From: Tetracladium setigerum
Lineage: Eukaryota; Ascomycota; Leotiomycetes; Helotiales
NCBI GenBank assembly: GCA_031472005.1
Contig: PZJY01000009.1
Span: 2,480,001-2,544,000 of the forward strand
DNA length: 64,000 bases
Reading direction: 5' to 3'
Position numbers and translations under genes: made by a program
In this document: piece by piece, positions 23,861 to 36,025 of the stretch
Numbering within the stretch: the stretch's first letter is position 1
Layout of the letters: each line of letters begins with the position of its first letter
The notes under the pieces: generated by a model
The model's input: only the letters and a program-made list of their open reading frames with translations
Database searches by the model: none
What the model was told of the DNA's origin: nothing

Positions 23861-24452
23861 CTTTCGCTTCTTCGTGTCGAAGAAAATGTATGCAACGATA
23901 GATTAAGCGTACTAGTCTTAAATAAGGTGGCGCAGCCGGATAGCCCTGACTTTGGGGATGTTTGTTTGGTGGTGAAATTGGTGTGAGGGGGTTGCGGTTT
24001 TGCGATTGCGAAGTGAGGCAATTCCTTGATGTTGTCAGAAAGCGAAATTGTTGTGTCCAGGAACAGGTGCGACTGAATGGCAATCCTAAGACTATCCCAA
24101 AATAACTGGTTGCCAGGATCCAATACTCAAGTGCTTGACGGTTGATGGACATCGGAAAGGTTGAACAACCAGTGTTTGTTCGACGGAGAAGTGGCGAATC
24201 ATGTATTGGGAAGACTTTTGTAGGTTTTGACGAATGTAGTGAGGACCTGATTGGGACAATCTGGTAATCTTTTGGCAGATTGCTGAGGTTTTAGGAGGAG
24301 AATTGCGTTGTCCATGAATGTAATATCATAAGTAGTGAAGACTATGCCGTCAAGCTTGGCCACAACCACCTCAACCGTTTCTGGTCCGATTGAGAAACTC
24401 TCAAGCTTTGCTAAACGGGGGTCTGTGTAATGCTTGAGGAATCATTCATTTC
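23861..24452. other. intergenic region
   Basis: Contains overlapping short minus-strand frames (for example an ATG at 24152), none with a recognised domain. No other signal is seen. Confidence 0.35.
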
Positions 24453-24892
24453 TCATTGATATGTGAAATGCGGCCGAGCTTTTGGGTTCAGTGCTGGCGG
24501 GATCAAGACAGAAGAAGACTCCGATACCCGTGCTTGAATGGTGCTATCTTTTGGTAGCGTCTCTTCTTCCACCTCCGGTATCGTTTCGAGACGTGTTGGT
24601 GGATGTTGACTTGGATTCCTGGGTTGTAACACGCCGAAATTCCTCAAGTATTGCGCTCGTATCTCGCTGGCGATAGCACTCACTTGGAAGACAGTGTAAT
24701 TAGTATACTTTCAACGAATGTGGGCGCAACATATTACATTGTTTGGAGAGTCCCAGGAAGGAAAACGATGTGTGGACAAGCTACAGAAACTGAATGGGAT
24801 CAAGAAGTCAATCTTACTCACTTGCAGAAATCGTCTAAAAGAAGGGAGTGTGAACCAAAATGACACCAACCACAATACCTAGAGTACACCAT
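24453..24892 (-). CDS. possible four-exon small hypothetical protein
   Basis: The last exon (24453-24682) encodes a protein-like segment starting SAIASEIRAQYLRNFGVLQP and ending RPHFTYQ. Upstream, GT-AG introns at 24683-24737 (with TACTAAT branch site), 24781-24821 and 24835-24878 join it in frame to a 43-nt exon, a 13-nt exon and a 14-nt start exon with ATG at 24892. The product would be about 99 aa. The in-frame chain of three introns is suggestive, but the tiny exons and short introns make the 5' half uncertain. Family unknown. Confidence 0.35.
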
Positions 24893-26503
24893 GTCAGTTG
24901 GCTACAGAGGAGACGGAATATTAGATCTGAAGTTGAAGGGTATAATAGATTGAGCGTACCAAGTTGTGAACTCAGGCATGCAGTATTCAGCCGTTGCTAT
25001 AGCAGATCTTGGTCAGTCTTTCGAGTAGAGGCGAGGTTTTGTGCTACAAGCGTAATGGCAGTCTTGCTGATTGCTGATCTTGTTGATTTTATACCTTTTT
25101 TTGACAACGTCTCCAAAATCAAGGCATACATATCTCATAGAAGCCAAAAATGAAGGCTTGAATAGCCTTGAAGCATACTTCCATTTCCCCAGGGCGACTA
25201 TGAGCCAGATGACTTCGGGGATTGTCGAATCCAAAGGCTAGAAAGTGTCTTTTCTCGGTGGATAATAGCAAACAATGCTATAGTCAAACTTCCCACCAGC
25301 GACATGACGGTCGCACACCGCTAGATAAGCCTCCACCCCTTCAATGCTTGCATCTCGTTGATGAGTGATTTCCTTCGTGAAGACACGGGGTCGCCTACCA
25401 GGGCGTCTCTCTGCCCGTTTCTAGTTGATATCCAAAACATGTGTGACATAGCTGAATGGCCTCATTCTTAAAAACTGCCAAAGAGCCGCAACTAAGCCAA
25501 TGAAATGAACGATATAGCGCACGGCAGGATTCTGACGAAGGCTGCCGCTTTCCCATTGAGCCCTTCCGGGCCAGCGTGATAGAATAAAGAGGAAAGAAAG
25601 GCTGTTTCCTGTTTGCCTCGGAAAAGGTAGAGCGGGAGGTAAAGACCGACGCCAGGAAGCTCAACACAAGCCTGTCGATAAAATTGAACCTAATAATATC
25701 GCTTTTTCTCCCGAGGGCAACGTGGTCTGCATCGGACAACAGCCTATTTGGCATTGGTTCAATCTTGGAATAACAGCTCCCCAGAGAATACCTTTCAAAC
25801 CAAACGGAGAATTAAACATTGAGAAAAACAAAGCCATTGCAGTTTCTGATATCCTTCTGCGGTTCATCGGGCGTATTGTACTGGAGGGCTCACTAGAAAA
25901 CGGGCGCACTGGTTTGGGCGTTCAGCTTGAACAACTTGACAGATGCCTAACTATTGACATCCATCGAGCTTTTACTCCCTCACTCAATGTGGCCTTCTGT
26001 GACGGAGCTCGAAACACAGATATAATTTGTCAGAGAAGTAGCCTGAGGACGAGAGGGGTGAAAGGTCGGGGAACAATTTGTGGAAGAAAAGTGTGCTTAG
26101 TTTGAGTAGCATGCATGACAATACATGACAATAAACGCGATAAGTCAGCAGAAAGAATTTTGCAGTAATGCTTTGAATTGAGTACTTATTGAGCATTGAA
26201 AATTGAAAAGTTGAAAATGATTAGAAAGAGAAGAGAGGGACCACAATGCAAAAGAGCGCATTTGTACCGCCATCCGTCATCTCCGGTCTAACCGCATTTG
26301 GCCATGCAATTCCAACTTCACGATCTCGACAATCGCAAGATCCCGTCGCAACAATTACCTTCGAGACAACCTATCGTGTCCGCGCTTTATATCCTTCTTC
26401 CTCGGATACGACCATCCGCTACTGCTTGTGTCATGCTATTCATTTCACTATCTATTTCAAGTGCCAGGCATAGATAGCCCCTTGATGGGAAGGATAAACA
26501 ACC
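24893..26503. other. intergenic region before the palmitoyltransferase
   Basis: Longest frames (25395-25754 minus, 25722-26105 plus) lack ATG-led, domain-bearing products. The last 200 nt form the leader of the PFA5-like gene. Confidence 0.4.
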
Positions 26504-28424
26504 ATGGCCGACGCGACGAATGTCGTAGCGATAAATATTTGGACGGCCCGCATAATCCCTCCATTACTTGCTGGAATCATTGGATACGCTACATATGTTG
26601 TTGTCGGCCCTCTCAGTGGTATGCGCAATCTCTTGTCCTTTTCTCCCCATTTTCAAAGCACCGCCAATGTCCTCACTCTTCACAAACAATGGCTAATTTA
26701 ATCTAGTTGACTATCTTCTCACCAAAAGAAATGACACGGCGGCTGCGATAATCATCTTGGTTATTTACTTTCTGCTATTTACAATGATGGCTGCTTCATT
26801 CCTTCGACTCTCCTACATCACTTACTTCGAACCGCCGTACGTCCCTCTTGGACCTGCAGCGATACGGGATCGAGCCAGAAATCGCGAGAAGAAGAGTGAT
26901 CCCATACCGTTACAGGATATTGGAAGTGGGGAGTACAATGCAGGGAACGTGGATGACGATCCCGACTCTCCCGGATTGGAAATGTTCTACACAAAGGATG
27001 TATTTGTATCAGAGATGGATGGAAAACCCAAATGGTGTACGCATTGCGGGAATTGGAAGCCAGACCGCGCGCACCACTGCAGTAGTTCCGCCCGATGCAT
27101 CAAAAAGATGGATCACTTTTGTCCATGGTACGTGTTCTCCAGCTGTCTAAATTGTATATGTAGCTGATTTTCGCAGGGTTGGTGGTCCCATCGGGGAGAA
27201 TAACTTCAAGTTCTTCATCCAATTCACAGGCTGGACAGCTGTTTATTGTCTTCATATTCTTGTTGTCACAGCCTATTATATTAACCAACAGCGGACAACT
27301 CCGGTAAGAAATTCGCTTCTAGGCTTGCGAACAGTTCTGAAATGTCATTTCTAGGGCGAAAGACTCAACCCACAATTTGCAGTTGCACTTGGACTGTAAG
27401 TTAAATCTGTGTCTTCAAACGACTTGTATCGAATACTGACCTTTCTAGGTCTGCCTTTTTCGGTCTTTTCACAGGTGGAATGACTGCCACATCTGGAGAA
27501 TTGGCCATTAGAAACCAAACCCTGGTAGAAAGACTCGGTGCGGAAAGTAGAGTACACATTCTCGCGGTAATCAAGCCACCCGCAGGTCTTATAATGTCCT
27601 GCAATGACCCAGCAGTCACTGTACCTTCGTATTCAGAAATAACCTACCCCTTGGATATTGGCTCGCATGGAGATAATACATCTAGACGAACAAACCAAGA
27701 TAAGGTAGTGTCACACACACGACAAGCAGATCATGTTCCAGATCCAGCTGTACTCGACAAACAAACCACTTCCAGCGACAACGCTGTTGCTCTGTCGGAA
27801 GCCCCAGGACTTCAAGCATTTGCACCTGCCAACGCTCCAGGACAGCAACATCATACAGAGGAGAGCTATCCACCGTCCCGCGATCTGTCGGACCACTCAA
27901 CCATTGTGGCTGCGCCAGGATCTTCCCAAGCTGCAGCTGATGCCCCCATATCGCAGACGAATTGGCCTCGGAAAGAGATAGCAGAGAGGGATCAGAGAGC
28001 AACCCGAACCTTCAATATTCTGAAGATGTTGGAGCCCGGGTACAATCCTTGGGACCTTGGCTCTTCTCTTTTAAACTGGGAGAGTGTAATGGGTCCATCT
28101 GTTCTGGACTGGTTCTTGCCTCTGAAGCGATCGCCATGCTCAAAACATGATGATGATGAAAGTTATTATGAACTTGGACCCATGGTGGATTTGCTTCGTT
28201 CCAAATACAACCTCCTACCAGAATCTGACATTCGAGCATATGGAGGCCGGAGGAGAACAGAACGCCGCGATCCTGCCGACGTCTCAGAAGCACGTTCTCA
28301 ACCCGAGAGCGAACACGGAGAAGGACTCAAGAAGAGGAGAAATAGGCGACATCACTCTGATAAAGAAGATGATTCTGCCGCAGGACAGTCGACTGATATT
28401 ACAGGCCGTCAGGAAGTCAAGTAA
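26504..28424 (+). CDS. PFA5: DHHC-family protein S-palmitoyltransferase, Pfa5-like
   Basis: Exons 26504-26618, 26707-27127, 27177-27303, 27355-27395 and 27449-28424; all introns are GT-AG; 559 aa with no frameshift. Two N-terminal membrane helices (about residues 10-37 and 55-80) precede the Cys-rich domain: WCTHCGNWKPDRAHHC, then CIKKMDHFCPWVGG, in which the catalytic motif is DHFC in place of DHHC, with the Cys retained. Further helices follow (FKFFIQFTGWTAVYCLHIL; AFFGLFTGG). The family transfers palmitate from CoA to cytosolic Cys residues of membrane proteins. The long hydrophilic tail (about 200 residues) is weakly conserved. Pfa5 is chosen over Pfa3/4 from the VGG and tail layout; the exact orthologue is inference. 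Confidence 0.88.
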
Positions 28425-29294
28425 AAGTTGGGGCGCCAGATTGAACGATACACTCATTTGAACAGATCTGGCATCGGGTGTCGGAATTTCCTTTGTTCTT
28501 TTTTCCTGACAAGCTTGGAGTTTTGCATGCATAGCGTGGGGATAAATAACACAGGGTATGGATGGGACCTAATTAGTTAAACGGAAGAATTAGCAAGGAG
28601 TTTTGGGAGTGTTTAGTGAAACAAAACCCAGGCATCAAGATCAACCACTTGATTGAAGCGTTACAGACCTTAGGGTATCACAAGCATGCTGCTGCATAGT
28701 CATTAATTCGTAATTAATTTACTTATGATTAAGGGGTTATATTGTTGAAGACATGACATGGTTTCATTCCCGTGACATGGATGACTTCGGCTCTGATGAG
28801 TTCGGCACTGTGAACGTGGGGTGAAATAGTCACCGACTTTTCTAAAATCCTCCAGGACTACTCTCTTCTTTACCAGAGAATATCTGACCACTCTTTTACA
28901 AGCCACAACTAGAGAACTGAGTTTCACTGGACTGTTGGTTTTGATTTAGAGTTCATTTGGTTTTGGCCAGGAAAGAAGGACGGAACGACCAGCTAGCAAT
29001 CTCGAAGTACCAGCGTTGACATTTGCACAACATCGCACCAGTCTCAACCAGTCGTCGAGCCTCCTTTTGCTCCGGTTCTTGCTATTTAGCACTCCAACTC
29101 GAGGGTGTGGATAGCGACGTTCATCCGACGACCGGAGATGATGTTTGTGCCTCTATTTTCGGTGCTTGGAGGACCTCAGCCCTCACTGGCTACTCCGACC
29201 CAAGGCAGAACACAAGAATGCGAACTACTGTGCAGTGCGTTCAAATCGACTGTATAAAGTCTTCTCTCTCCGCCTTCTCCAGCCAGTCCCCTCT
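28425..29294. other. intergenic region
   Basis: 3' flank of the palmitoyltransferase. No supported gene. Confidence 0.4.
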
Positions 29295-30032
29295 ATGACA
29301 ACGACGAGGCCACATCCCGCACCAAGACATCGTGGTGTTATGGAGCTTGCACGATGTACTAATCTGCCGACAACTCGGTCCATTAGTCTACTTGATAATC
29401 TTCTCGATGAAGATTCCTCCCAACGATGCAACAACTGTCGAACTTTGAACTCGCAAGAAAGGATTTGTCTCGGGCAGCAGAGTACGTGTCTACACAACCT
29501 CGAAACCGACCCCTTCTCCGTCTTTCGGGAGTGATGGCTACAATCATCCCGAAACTTGCTGGATTCAGTACATGGAAGGGTCGTGGAGCTACATGGAATG
29601 CTATGCCTCGATGCGAAGCGACATGCGGTACCAGGAGATCTTCCCAACATTACAGAGATGGAGGGTGAATCACGACAGGTAGACATACCACCTAGGGACG
29701 CTGTCCTTTGTTTTGGCATAGGTCATCTCACTTCACTTGTCGAGTATAGTTGGGCCCAAGACAACTTCGAAGAGGCAATAAAATACTCGAGGCCATGTCA
29801 TTTGAAAAACATTACAAAGAAAGAGCGTCTACCACCCACGCCACGGACAATTGTCGCAAAATTCAACAATCCAATGACCCAATCCGCCCACCGAAATACA
29901 AAATATCCAACACCAACCATGGGTATCATGCAGACGCCCACCCGCTCTCTATCTCAGACAAAATATACCGAAGATAACACACGAGCGAACCAAAAAAATC
30001 CACAAGAATACAAGAACACAAGAATGCAGTAA
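29295..30032 (+). CDS. possible two-exon hypothetical protein
   Basis: ATG at 29295 (MTTTRPHPAPRHRGVMELAR). The frame reaches a GTACGT donor after 29481. Splicing to the CAG acceptor at 29568 removes an in-frame TGA and continues in frame to 30032, giving 216 aa. Exon 1 has a CxxC pair (SQRCNNCRT). Exon 2 contains HGRVVELHGMLCLDAKRHAV and an acidic helix-like stretch SLVEYSWAQDNFEEAIKYS, then a Thr/Asn/Gln-rich tail that may be read-through of 3' sequence. No family recognised. Confidence 0.35.
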
Positions 30033-30288
30033 AACAATAAAACAATGCCAGAAGAAATGACAACCAGACCAAATAGCATCATCCTCACTCCCCATTCGAA
30101 TAGCCTAACCCGTACAACAACCCAGAAACACCTCCAAAAATACCCTGAAGAATGCCCAAACAAGACATGCAGCTCGATAATCAGGTCGACCAGTTCTCAA
30201 ACTCTGCTTTCCTTCATCCACAACCGGTGTTGAAGTCCAGTTTGTGGTTTACCAAGACAATTTATGCAAGCAAATATCATCCGTTTGA

Positions 30289-30980
30289 TCAGCGGGTGTA
30301 TATCTTGCAATCATATTCACAATATGGGTGATCGTCAACAGGGCACACCCATCCATTCAGTCCTGGATTGACCGGCCCTCCACATAGCCCGCACTCCCAC
30401 CACCCTGCGAGAGGTGGATACCGAACATAGGATGGATCAGCTTGGTAATAGCCTCCACCGTGGCCGTGATATTCGTCATGATTCGTTACAAGTTGTGGGC
30501 AGTGTGTATAGTAATGACCGCCCATTTCTTGGTATTGTAACTCAGTATCTGAGTCAGGTTCAGGTTCGGGTTCTGGCTCTGGTTGCGGTTCTGGCGATGG
30601 GGTCGGAGATTGACCCATCTCCTTACAGTCATTGCATTTACTATGTTGGCATTCGGGACATTGGTTATGGACTTTAGGGTTGACGGGCTGCTTGCAGCCG
30701 CAACACTTCCACCATCCGTCAAATTCTTGAAAGTATGGCGACATGATTGCTACTCAGAATGTCAGCAACACATTCAAGAACCCTGGAGTAGGCAACACAT
30801 ACCTTGTATTCTGTGACTGGATTCAGTAGCCTCTGGCTCAATATTGCTGGAGTGCGGGGAGGCCCAGATGGATGCCGTCCCGAGGAATGGATTATGGGCT
30901 GGTCGACTGCCTTTGGGAATTATCTCTCTTGATGACTGAAAGCTCTTCTCGATGGGAATGATGTTGATGGCTTGATACAT
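30289..30980 (-). CDS. Cys/His-rich zinc-ribbon-like protein, copy 3 (two knuckle units)
   Basis: The main exon (30289-30749) encodes two units: WWKCCGCKQPV...QCPECQHSKCNDC and a diverged WWECGLCGGPV...CPVDDHPYCEYDC. They are separated by a repeated Pro-Glu stretch (PEPQPEPEPEPEPD). The first unit has exactly the W-x-C-x2-C-x11-C-x2-C-x-H-x2-C-x2-C spacing of the genes at 22.7 and 20.8 kb. An upstream exon (30803-30980, ATG at 30980) joins in frame through a 53-nt GT-AG intron, giving 212 aa. However, TATATATA at about 31004-31012 lies only about 25 nt before that ATG, so the transcript may begin inside exon 1 and translation at ATG 30744 (MSPYFQEFDG), giving 151 aa. Function unknown. Confidence 0.65.
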
Positions 30981-33722
30981 TCCTCAGGTGGCAGTCAATG
31001 ATTTTATATATACAAGATGATCTGATACAACGCCCAACCCAGATTTGGAGCCATTCAACAGCCTCCACAAGGCGACAATATCAAAGGGCATATACCCTAC
31101 CCTTCAATATCCACGTCCCTGGACCATCATCCAGCGTAGAATTCACCGGGATGGAGAGGATATACTGGACCACTTGGACCCGAACCACGCCCCGAGAAAG
31201 ACCTTGTACGGGCTGGATCCTGACAACGCTAGCAATGCTACGGGAAGCTAAGCATCAGACTTGATGTCTTTGCACTATCTGCGATGAAACCAATGAAACG
31301 AAATGAGGTAATGGGCGTAGAGCCAGCAAAACAGAGCGAGCACAGCTTATTGTGTTGACTCCCTTCGTATGAATCGCAGTGGAGCTCGCCTCGTATTCAT
31401 CAGTCGGGGCTTGTGAAAGAAAGCTAGGAAGGATATCGGGCTGGACGTCATGCTGTGACTGTTCGATTTGATATTCCATCCCTGCGTTGCTTCAAGATCT
31501 ATGTGGCTGGGTTGCACAGTGCAAGATGCCAGGAACAAGCTTTTGCCTTGCTACACAGAGGCATCCAAATGTCTTCGATGATGATTCTCCAACCATGCGT
31601 TCGGGTCCGCATTCCACAGGGTCTATGCAAAAGTGAGAGAAAAGCAACGCCTCTCCTAGTGTTCCATTCTCACCGGAGCTGGGCATAGCGACGATTCGAG
31701 CGATGTTGACATTTTATTAACGAACGAGGCTCGGCGGAGGTGACTTTGGGTCAGGCGACCTCCGAAGCGGACATTCACAGGCTTCTTAATTTAATAAGAG
31801 GGCACTTGCATCTTTCCTTTATGTATAGTCAATTCAGTCGATGCCTCGGGCATCCGTCATTATCGTGAGGTATTCGTGGAGGAGTTTGGTTCGTGCAAGT
31901 CCGAGGGGTTTGGGTGGCTCGGTCTCCTTGCTGGGCGACGAAAGACCCGCATCGTACCGAATAACGAAATCATGAATGTAAATTCAGTATCCGCAAGCAT
32001 TCGGGTGTAACTAGGGAAAGCTAAAGGATTTCATTTTCGGTGAGCACGACTTGGCTGGATGAAGAAGAAGTCTACGCCGATTGACGAACCTTCGCGGAAA
32101 CCTGGAAACGAGTTAGATTTGACTTGTGTCACGAGGATTAGAACGTCCTTTCCAAAGAACCTTTCTCTCCGTCATGCTAACACTTCTTACATAGCCTCAG
32201 CCTTGCCTTAACTTCCTCGCAACAGTAAGAAGACAAGTAGTCCTGAAGGACAACACCATGGTACAATCCAAGGAGCCACAACACCAAGACAAAACACACT
32301 TTTGGGAATGAAGCGGTGTGGGATACTAACGTGTGATCTGACATAATATTCTTATAGTGCTGCTCCTCCTCGACTTCTTGCTGATGCATTGCAAACACGC
32401 CCTACCATAACGAACGAAAGTAGGCGACCATAAGGCAAGATCCACGTGCGAGCTAAGCAATTGAAGTGTAGCCTCGTAACAAGCAAAGGGGTTGCGAACG
32501 GTGGGCAAAGCGCAGTTTGCAGAGCAAAGAAAAAAAGCAGGATAGAATGAGAACGAGAATAATGTGACCTTCAAGTTAAGACAGATTCTTGTCACATATG
32601 TATTTCTTTTTACCCCAATGTTTTCACCACACCACCCGTCTCGCTTCCCAACACGCCAAGGATAAGTCAAGAACGGACCTATGCACGGATTTGCACTCTT
32701 TCACCTCGAAAAGGATCTTGCGGCTGCAAGCCATACATGATCTGTGCAACAACGGGAAGATGTTCACCCACGTTTTCTCAGCTGTTCGCATGCTTCTGTT
32801 GGTTCCCCAGCTCGGAATGTGTGGCAGATATGTCTCCATACGGAGACATGAGTCGTGCTACTTATCGATTTCCCAGTATGCCGCTCCCTCACGGCGCTTA
32901 ATTGTTGGAATATCCGATATCTGATGAGTGATCTGAGATGAGGAAAAGAAGAGCGGGCATCAAGACAGATAGATAGATCATAGGGAGATGGACGTCATTA
33001 TCACCATCTCATCATCCTTATCGCTACCCTGTAACGTAACCTCGTGGTTGCTTTCAATACTCCCACTACTTGAGTTTAGGCTGTTGCTTTTCCAGCTGTT
33101 GGTTTTGAGATCTTCGCCTAAATAAAGCGTGTGTGGAGGGGAACTTGCCAGATTGGGAACACATTTATTGGAGTTTTGTTGGAAGCAAGGGAGCTGATGT
33201 ACAAGAGGAGCTGATGTACTGCACAGATAGATGCAAATGGCTTAATAAGTTCCGTCAATTCCGTCAATTAAACGTTTGACTTTTCAAGGACAACTTTCAT
33301 GGGAATATTGGACGTCTCCCGCGGTATGTAGCTGAGAGAAGAAAGATAAGATGGAAGTAGAACTCGAGAGTTGTAAAATATGAGGAGTGAACGCTCGGCT
33401 GTGGTGCGTAGGGAGATACCAAGTAGTGGATAGAGGTATAAGCAGTAAAGAATGAAACTATTCAATATTGAGAGGTAGAAGTTGTGAGAGGGCAACTTGA
33501 ACTACCTGGTGACATCATTGCCATGCTGGAATTAATTGAAAGCTTGGCGGATTTCTTGACGCGCTCCATTATTCACGTCTTCCCAAGTCTAGACCGCGCG
33601 AAGAACATCAACAACCAAAACTACTCGATGACAAGGGAATCAAACCAACACCACCCAGGCATGATTTCGACTTCAGAAATCTACCAGCATAACCGTCCCA
33701 ATCCTCGTACAGGTCCTACGGA
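30981..33722. other. 2.7-kb intergenic interval
   Basis: Contains the TATA-bearing promoter of the Cys/His-rich gene at its left end. At the right end is the leader of the polymerase eta gene. No other supported feature. Confidence 0.4.
31003..31013 (-). promoter_or_regulatory. TATA box of Cys/His-rich copy 3
   Basis: TTTATATATAC on the plus strand reads as TATATATA on the minus strand, directly upstream of the 30980 ATG. It is close enough to that ATG to question whether it is the translation start. Confidence 0.4.
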
Positions 33723-36025
33723 ATGTCGTCCTCACAGCCCTTCCAGGCCTCATCCCCAATCTCAGCCAGTAATGGCCCACGCAAGAAGTCAAGATTTACC
33801 TACAAGCACCTTGCGCAACTCGCAACGTCCTCTCCGACTTGTCCTCTCCGAGTTGTCGCACACGTTGATCTCGATGCCTTCTATGCGCAATGCGAAATGG
33901 TCCGTTTAGGAGTTCCTGATGACCAACCTCTCGCCGTTCAGCAATGGTAATTTCCCCCCCCCCGCGTCACGTCTCCTACATCTTCTCCCTCTCTCTCATT
34001 CCCTTTCTTGCACCCCTTTAAATCTCGTAGATTACATACTGAATCTTTGAAAATCTAGGCAGGGTCTAATCGCCATCAACTACCCCGCCCGCGCCTTCGG
34101 TCTCAACCGCCACATTACCATGACCGAAGCCCAAAAACTATGTCCTACACTCCGTCTCCAACACGTCGCAACCTGGTGCGAAGGCGATACTACATGGGCC
34201 TACCATCCCGATGCCCATAAGAATATCGCGACGCACAAAGTCTCGCTCGACCCATATCGGCTGGAATCGAGGCGGATATTGCAGTGTATCAAGGAGACGT
34301 TGCCAGAGGGGAACAGAGAGTTGAGAAAGCGAGTGTGGATGAGGTGTTTATGGATTTGAGTCGGCAGGTGTATGGGAGAATGCTAGAGAGGTTCAAGGAG
34401 GAGCTTGGTGGACCGATGCCGTATGATGATGTGACGGAATATTTGCCGATGCCTGGGGTGTGTGCGTTGGATTGGAAGGCTGATGCGTTGATTGATTTGA
34501 ATGAGGGGTTGATGGAAGATGAGGATCCTGATGTGAGTATTGTTGAGTATTTTTGGAGTTTGGAGGTTTACATTACGAGAAGAATCACTTTGGCGGGGTG
34601 AAACTCAAGTGAGGGCTAATTCGAGGACCATTCTTTCGAGGAGGTTTCACTCAAATGAGGAGAACTCCAACTACAGTGTATACTACTTTCGGAAACTCTT
34701 GCTGACTTCAAATATCCAGTGGGATGATATTGCTATTCTAATAGGCTCTGAAATCGTCAGAGAAGTACGTGCGGCTATATGGGAGAAGCTTCACTACACT
34801 TGCTCTGGGGTATAGCACAAAACAAAATGCTTGCTAAATTGGGCTCTGCACATAAGAAGCCCAACCAGCAAACGGTCATCCGAAATCGAGCTGTACAGCA
34901 ATTCCTCTCGGATTTCAAGTTTTCTAAGATTAGAGGGCTAGGGGAAAGCTTGGAGATCAAATCACTGCAGCGTTTGAGACGGAGACTATCAAAGATCTGT
35001 TGCCGCTTTCCGCGGAGCAGCTCAAACAAAAGTTGGATGATGATACGGGAACATGGGTATATCAAATCATTCGAGGGATTGACAACAGCGAGGTTAATTC
35101 CCGGACCCAAATCAAATCAATGCTCTCGGCCAAATCCTTCCGACCAAGCATCAACAGCGTTGAGCAAGCCCACCGATGGCTTCGAATCTTCGTGGCGGAC
35201 ATTCACTCGAGATTGGTGGAAGAAGGTGTCCTTGAGAACAAGAGACGACCGAAAACCATGAATCTGCATCACCGGACGGGTGGTCAGACCAAAAGTCGTC
35301 AGGCACCAATACCCCTCGGGAAGAAGATAGACGAGGCTGGACTTTATGAGCTTGCAAAGACGCTTCTTAACCAGATCATTGCCGAGGGAAGGGTGTGGCC
35401 ATGTGCCAATATCAGCCTTAGTGTTGGAGGATTCGAAGATGGTGTTTCGGGAAACATGGGAATCGGAGCCTTTCTGGTGAAGGGCGATGAAGCAAAGGCC
35501 ATGAACTCGACCGCGAGGATATCGCCTGCGGTCGAGGCTACACAAGAACGACCTGATAAACGAAGACGTATTGAGGCACCTCCTGGAATTCAAAGATTCT
35601 TTCTCAAAACTGAGACAAGCGAGGACCACGACGAGGATTTCGGTGCTCAGAACTTAGCCGACCCTTCGGCTGAAGAAGGAGAGGCATCTGACCAGGCAAC
35701 GACGACTCGCGGGAACGAGGCAAACAATACTCAGCAGGCTCACAGCGCCTCCGGTACAACGGGCCTTCACCAACCGAAAATCAGCGATTTTTTTTGTCAT
35801 CGTTGCAATCTTTCAATGCAGACGGCCGAGGAATTACAAAGTCATGAAGATTGGCATTTTGCAACGGAACTCCAAGAGCAGGACCGGGCGTCTGCTCCCC
35901 AAGCATCCCGATTCTCAACATTATCCAGCAACAAGAGGTCGAGCGCGAGTGGAAACAAGAAGAAGACAAAGACTGGTGGTCGAGACAAGAGTGAGAAAGG
36001 ACAGCAAAAGTTGGCCTTTGGATGA
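33723..36025 (+). CDS. RAD30: DNA polymerase eta (Y-family translesion polymerase)
   Basis: Exons 33723-33946, 34059-34532 and 34720-36025. The catalytic core shows VVAHVDLDAFYAQCE (metal-binding Asp), INYPARAFGLNRH and KASVDEVFMDLS (second acidic pair). The little-finger region follows, after NKMLAKLGSAHKKPNQQT. Near the C-terminus are a C2H2 UBZ ubiquitin-binding finger (FCHRCNLSMQTAEELQSH...H) and a PCNA-binding-like end (GQQKLAFG). The enzyme replicates past UV dimers in the nucleus. Three one-base gaps at G4 runs 34308-34311, 34807-34810 and 34941-34944 break the frame, each inside conserved sequence; one G added to each restores the whole protein. Intron 1 contains a C10 run (33954-33963). 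Intron 2 is 187 nt. Confidence 0.93.
33954..33963 (+). repeat. C10 homopolymer in polymerase eta intron 1
   Basis: Ten consecutive C. Its length is likely unreliable given the G/C-run errors elsewhere in the window. Confidence 0.7.

Noticed and set aside
31120..31260. Possible 5S rRNA or tRNA near a GACCCGAACC motif
   Set aside because: No match to the fungal 5S sequence and no cloverleaf can be drawn.
34540..34722. Coding reading of polymerase eta intron 2
   Set aside because: Removing 34533-34719 joins the conserved EDEDPD to WDDIAILIGSEIVR; the intervening residues fit no polymerase homologue.
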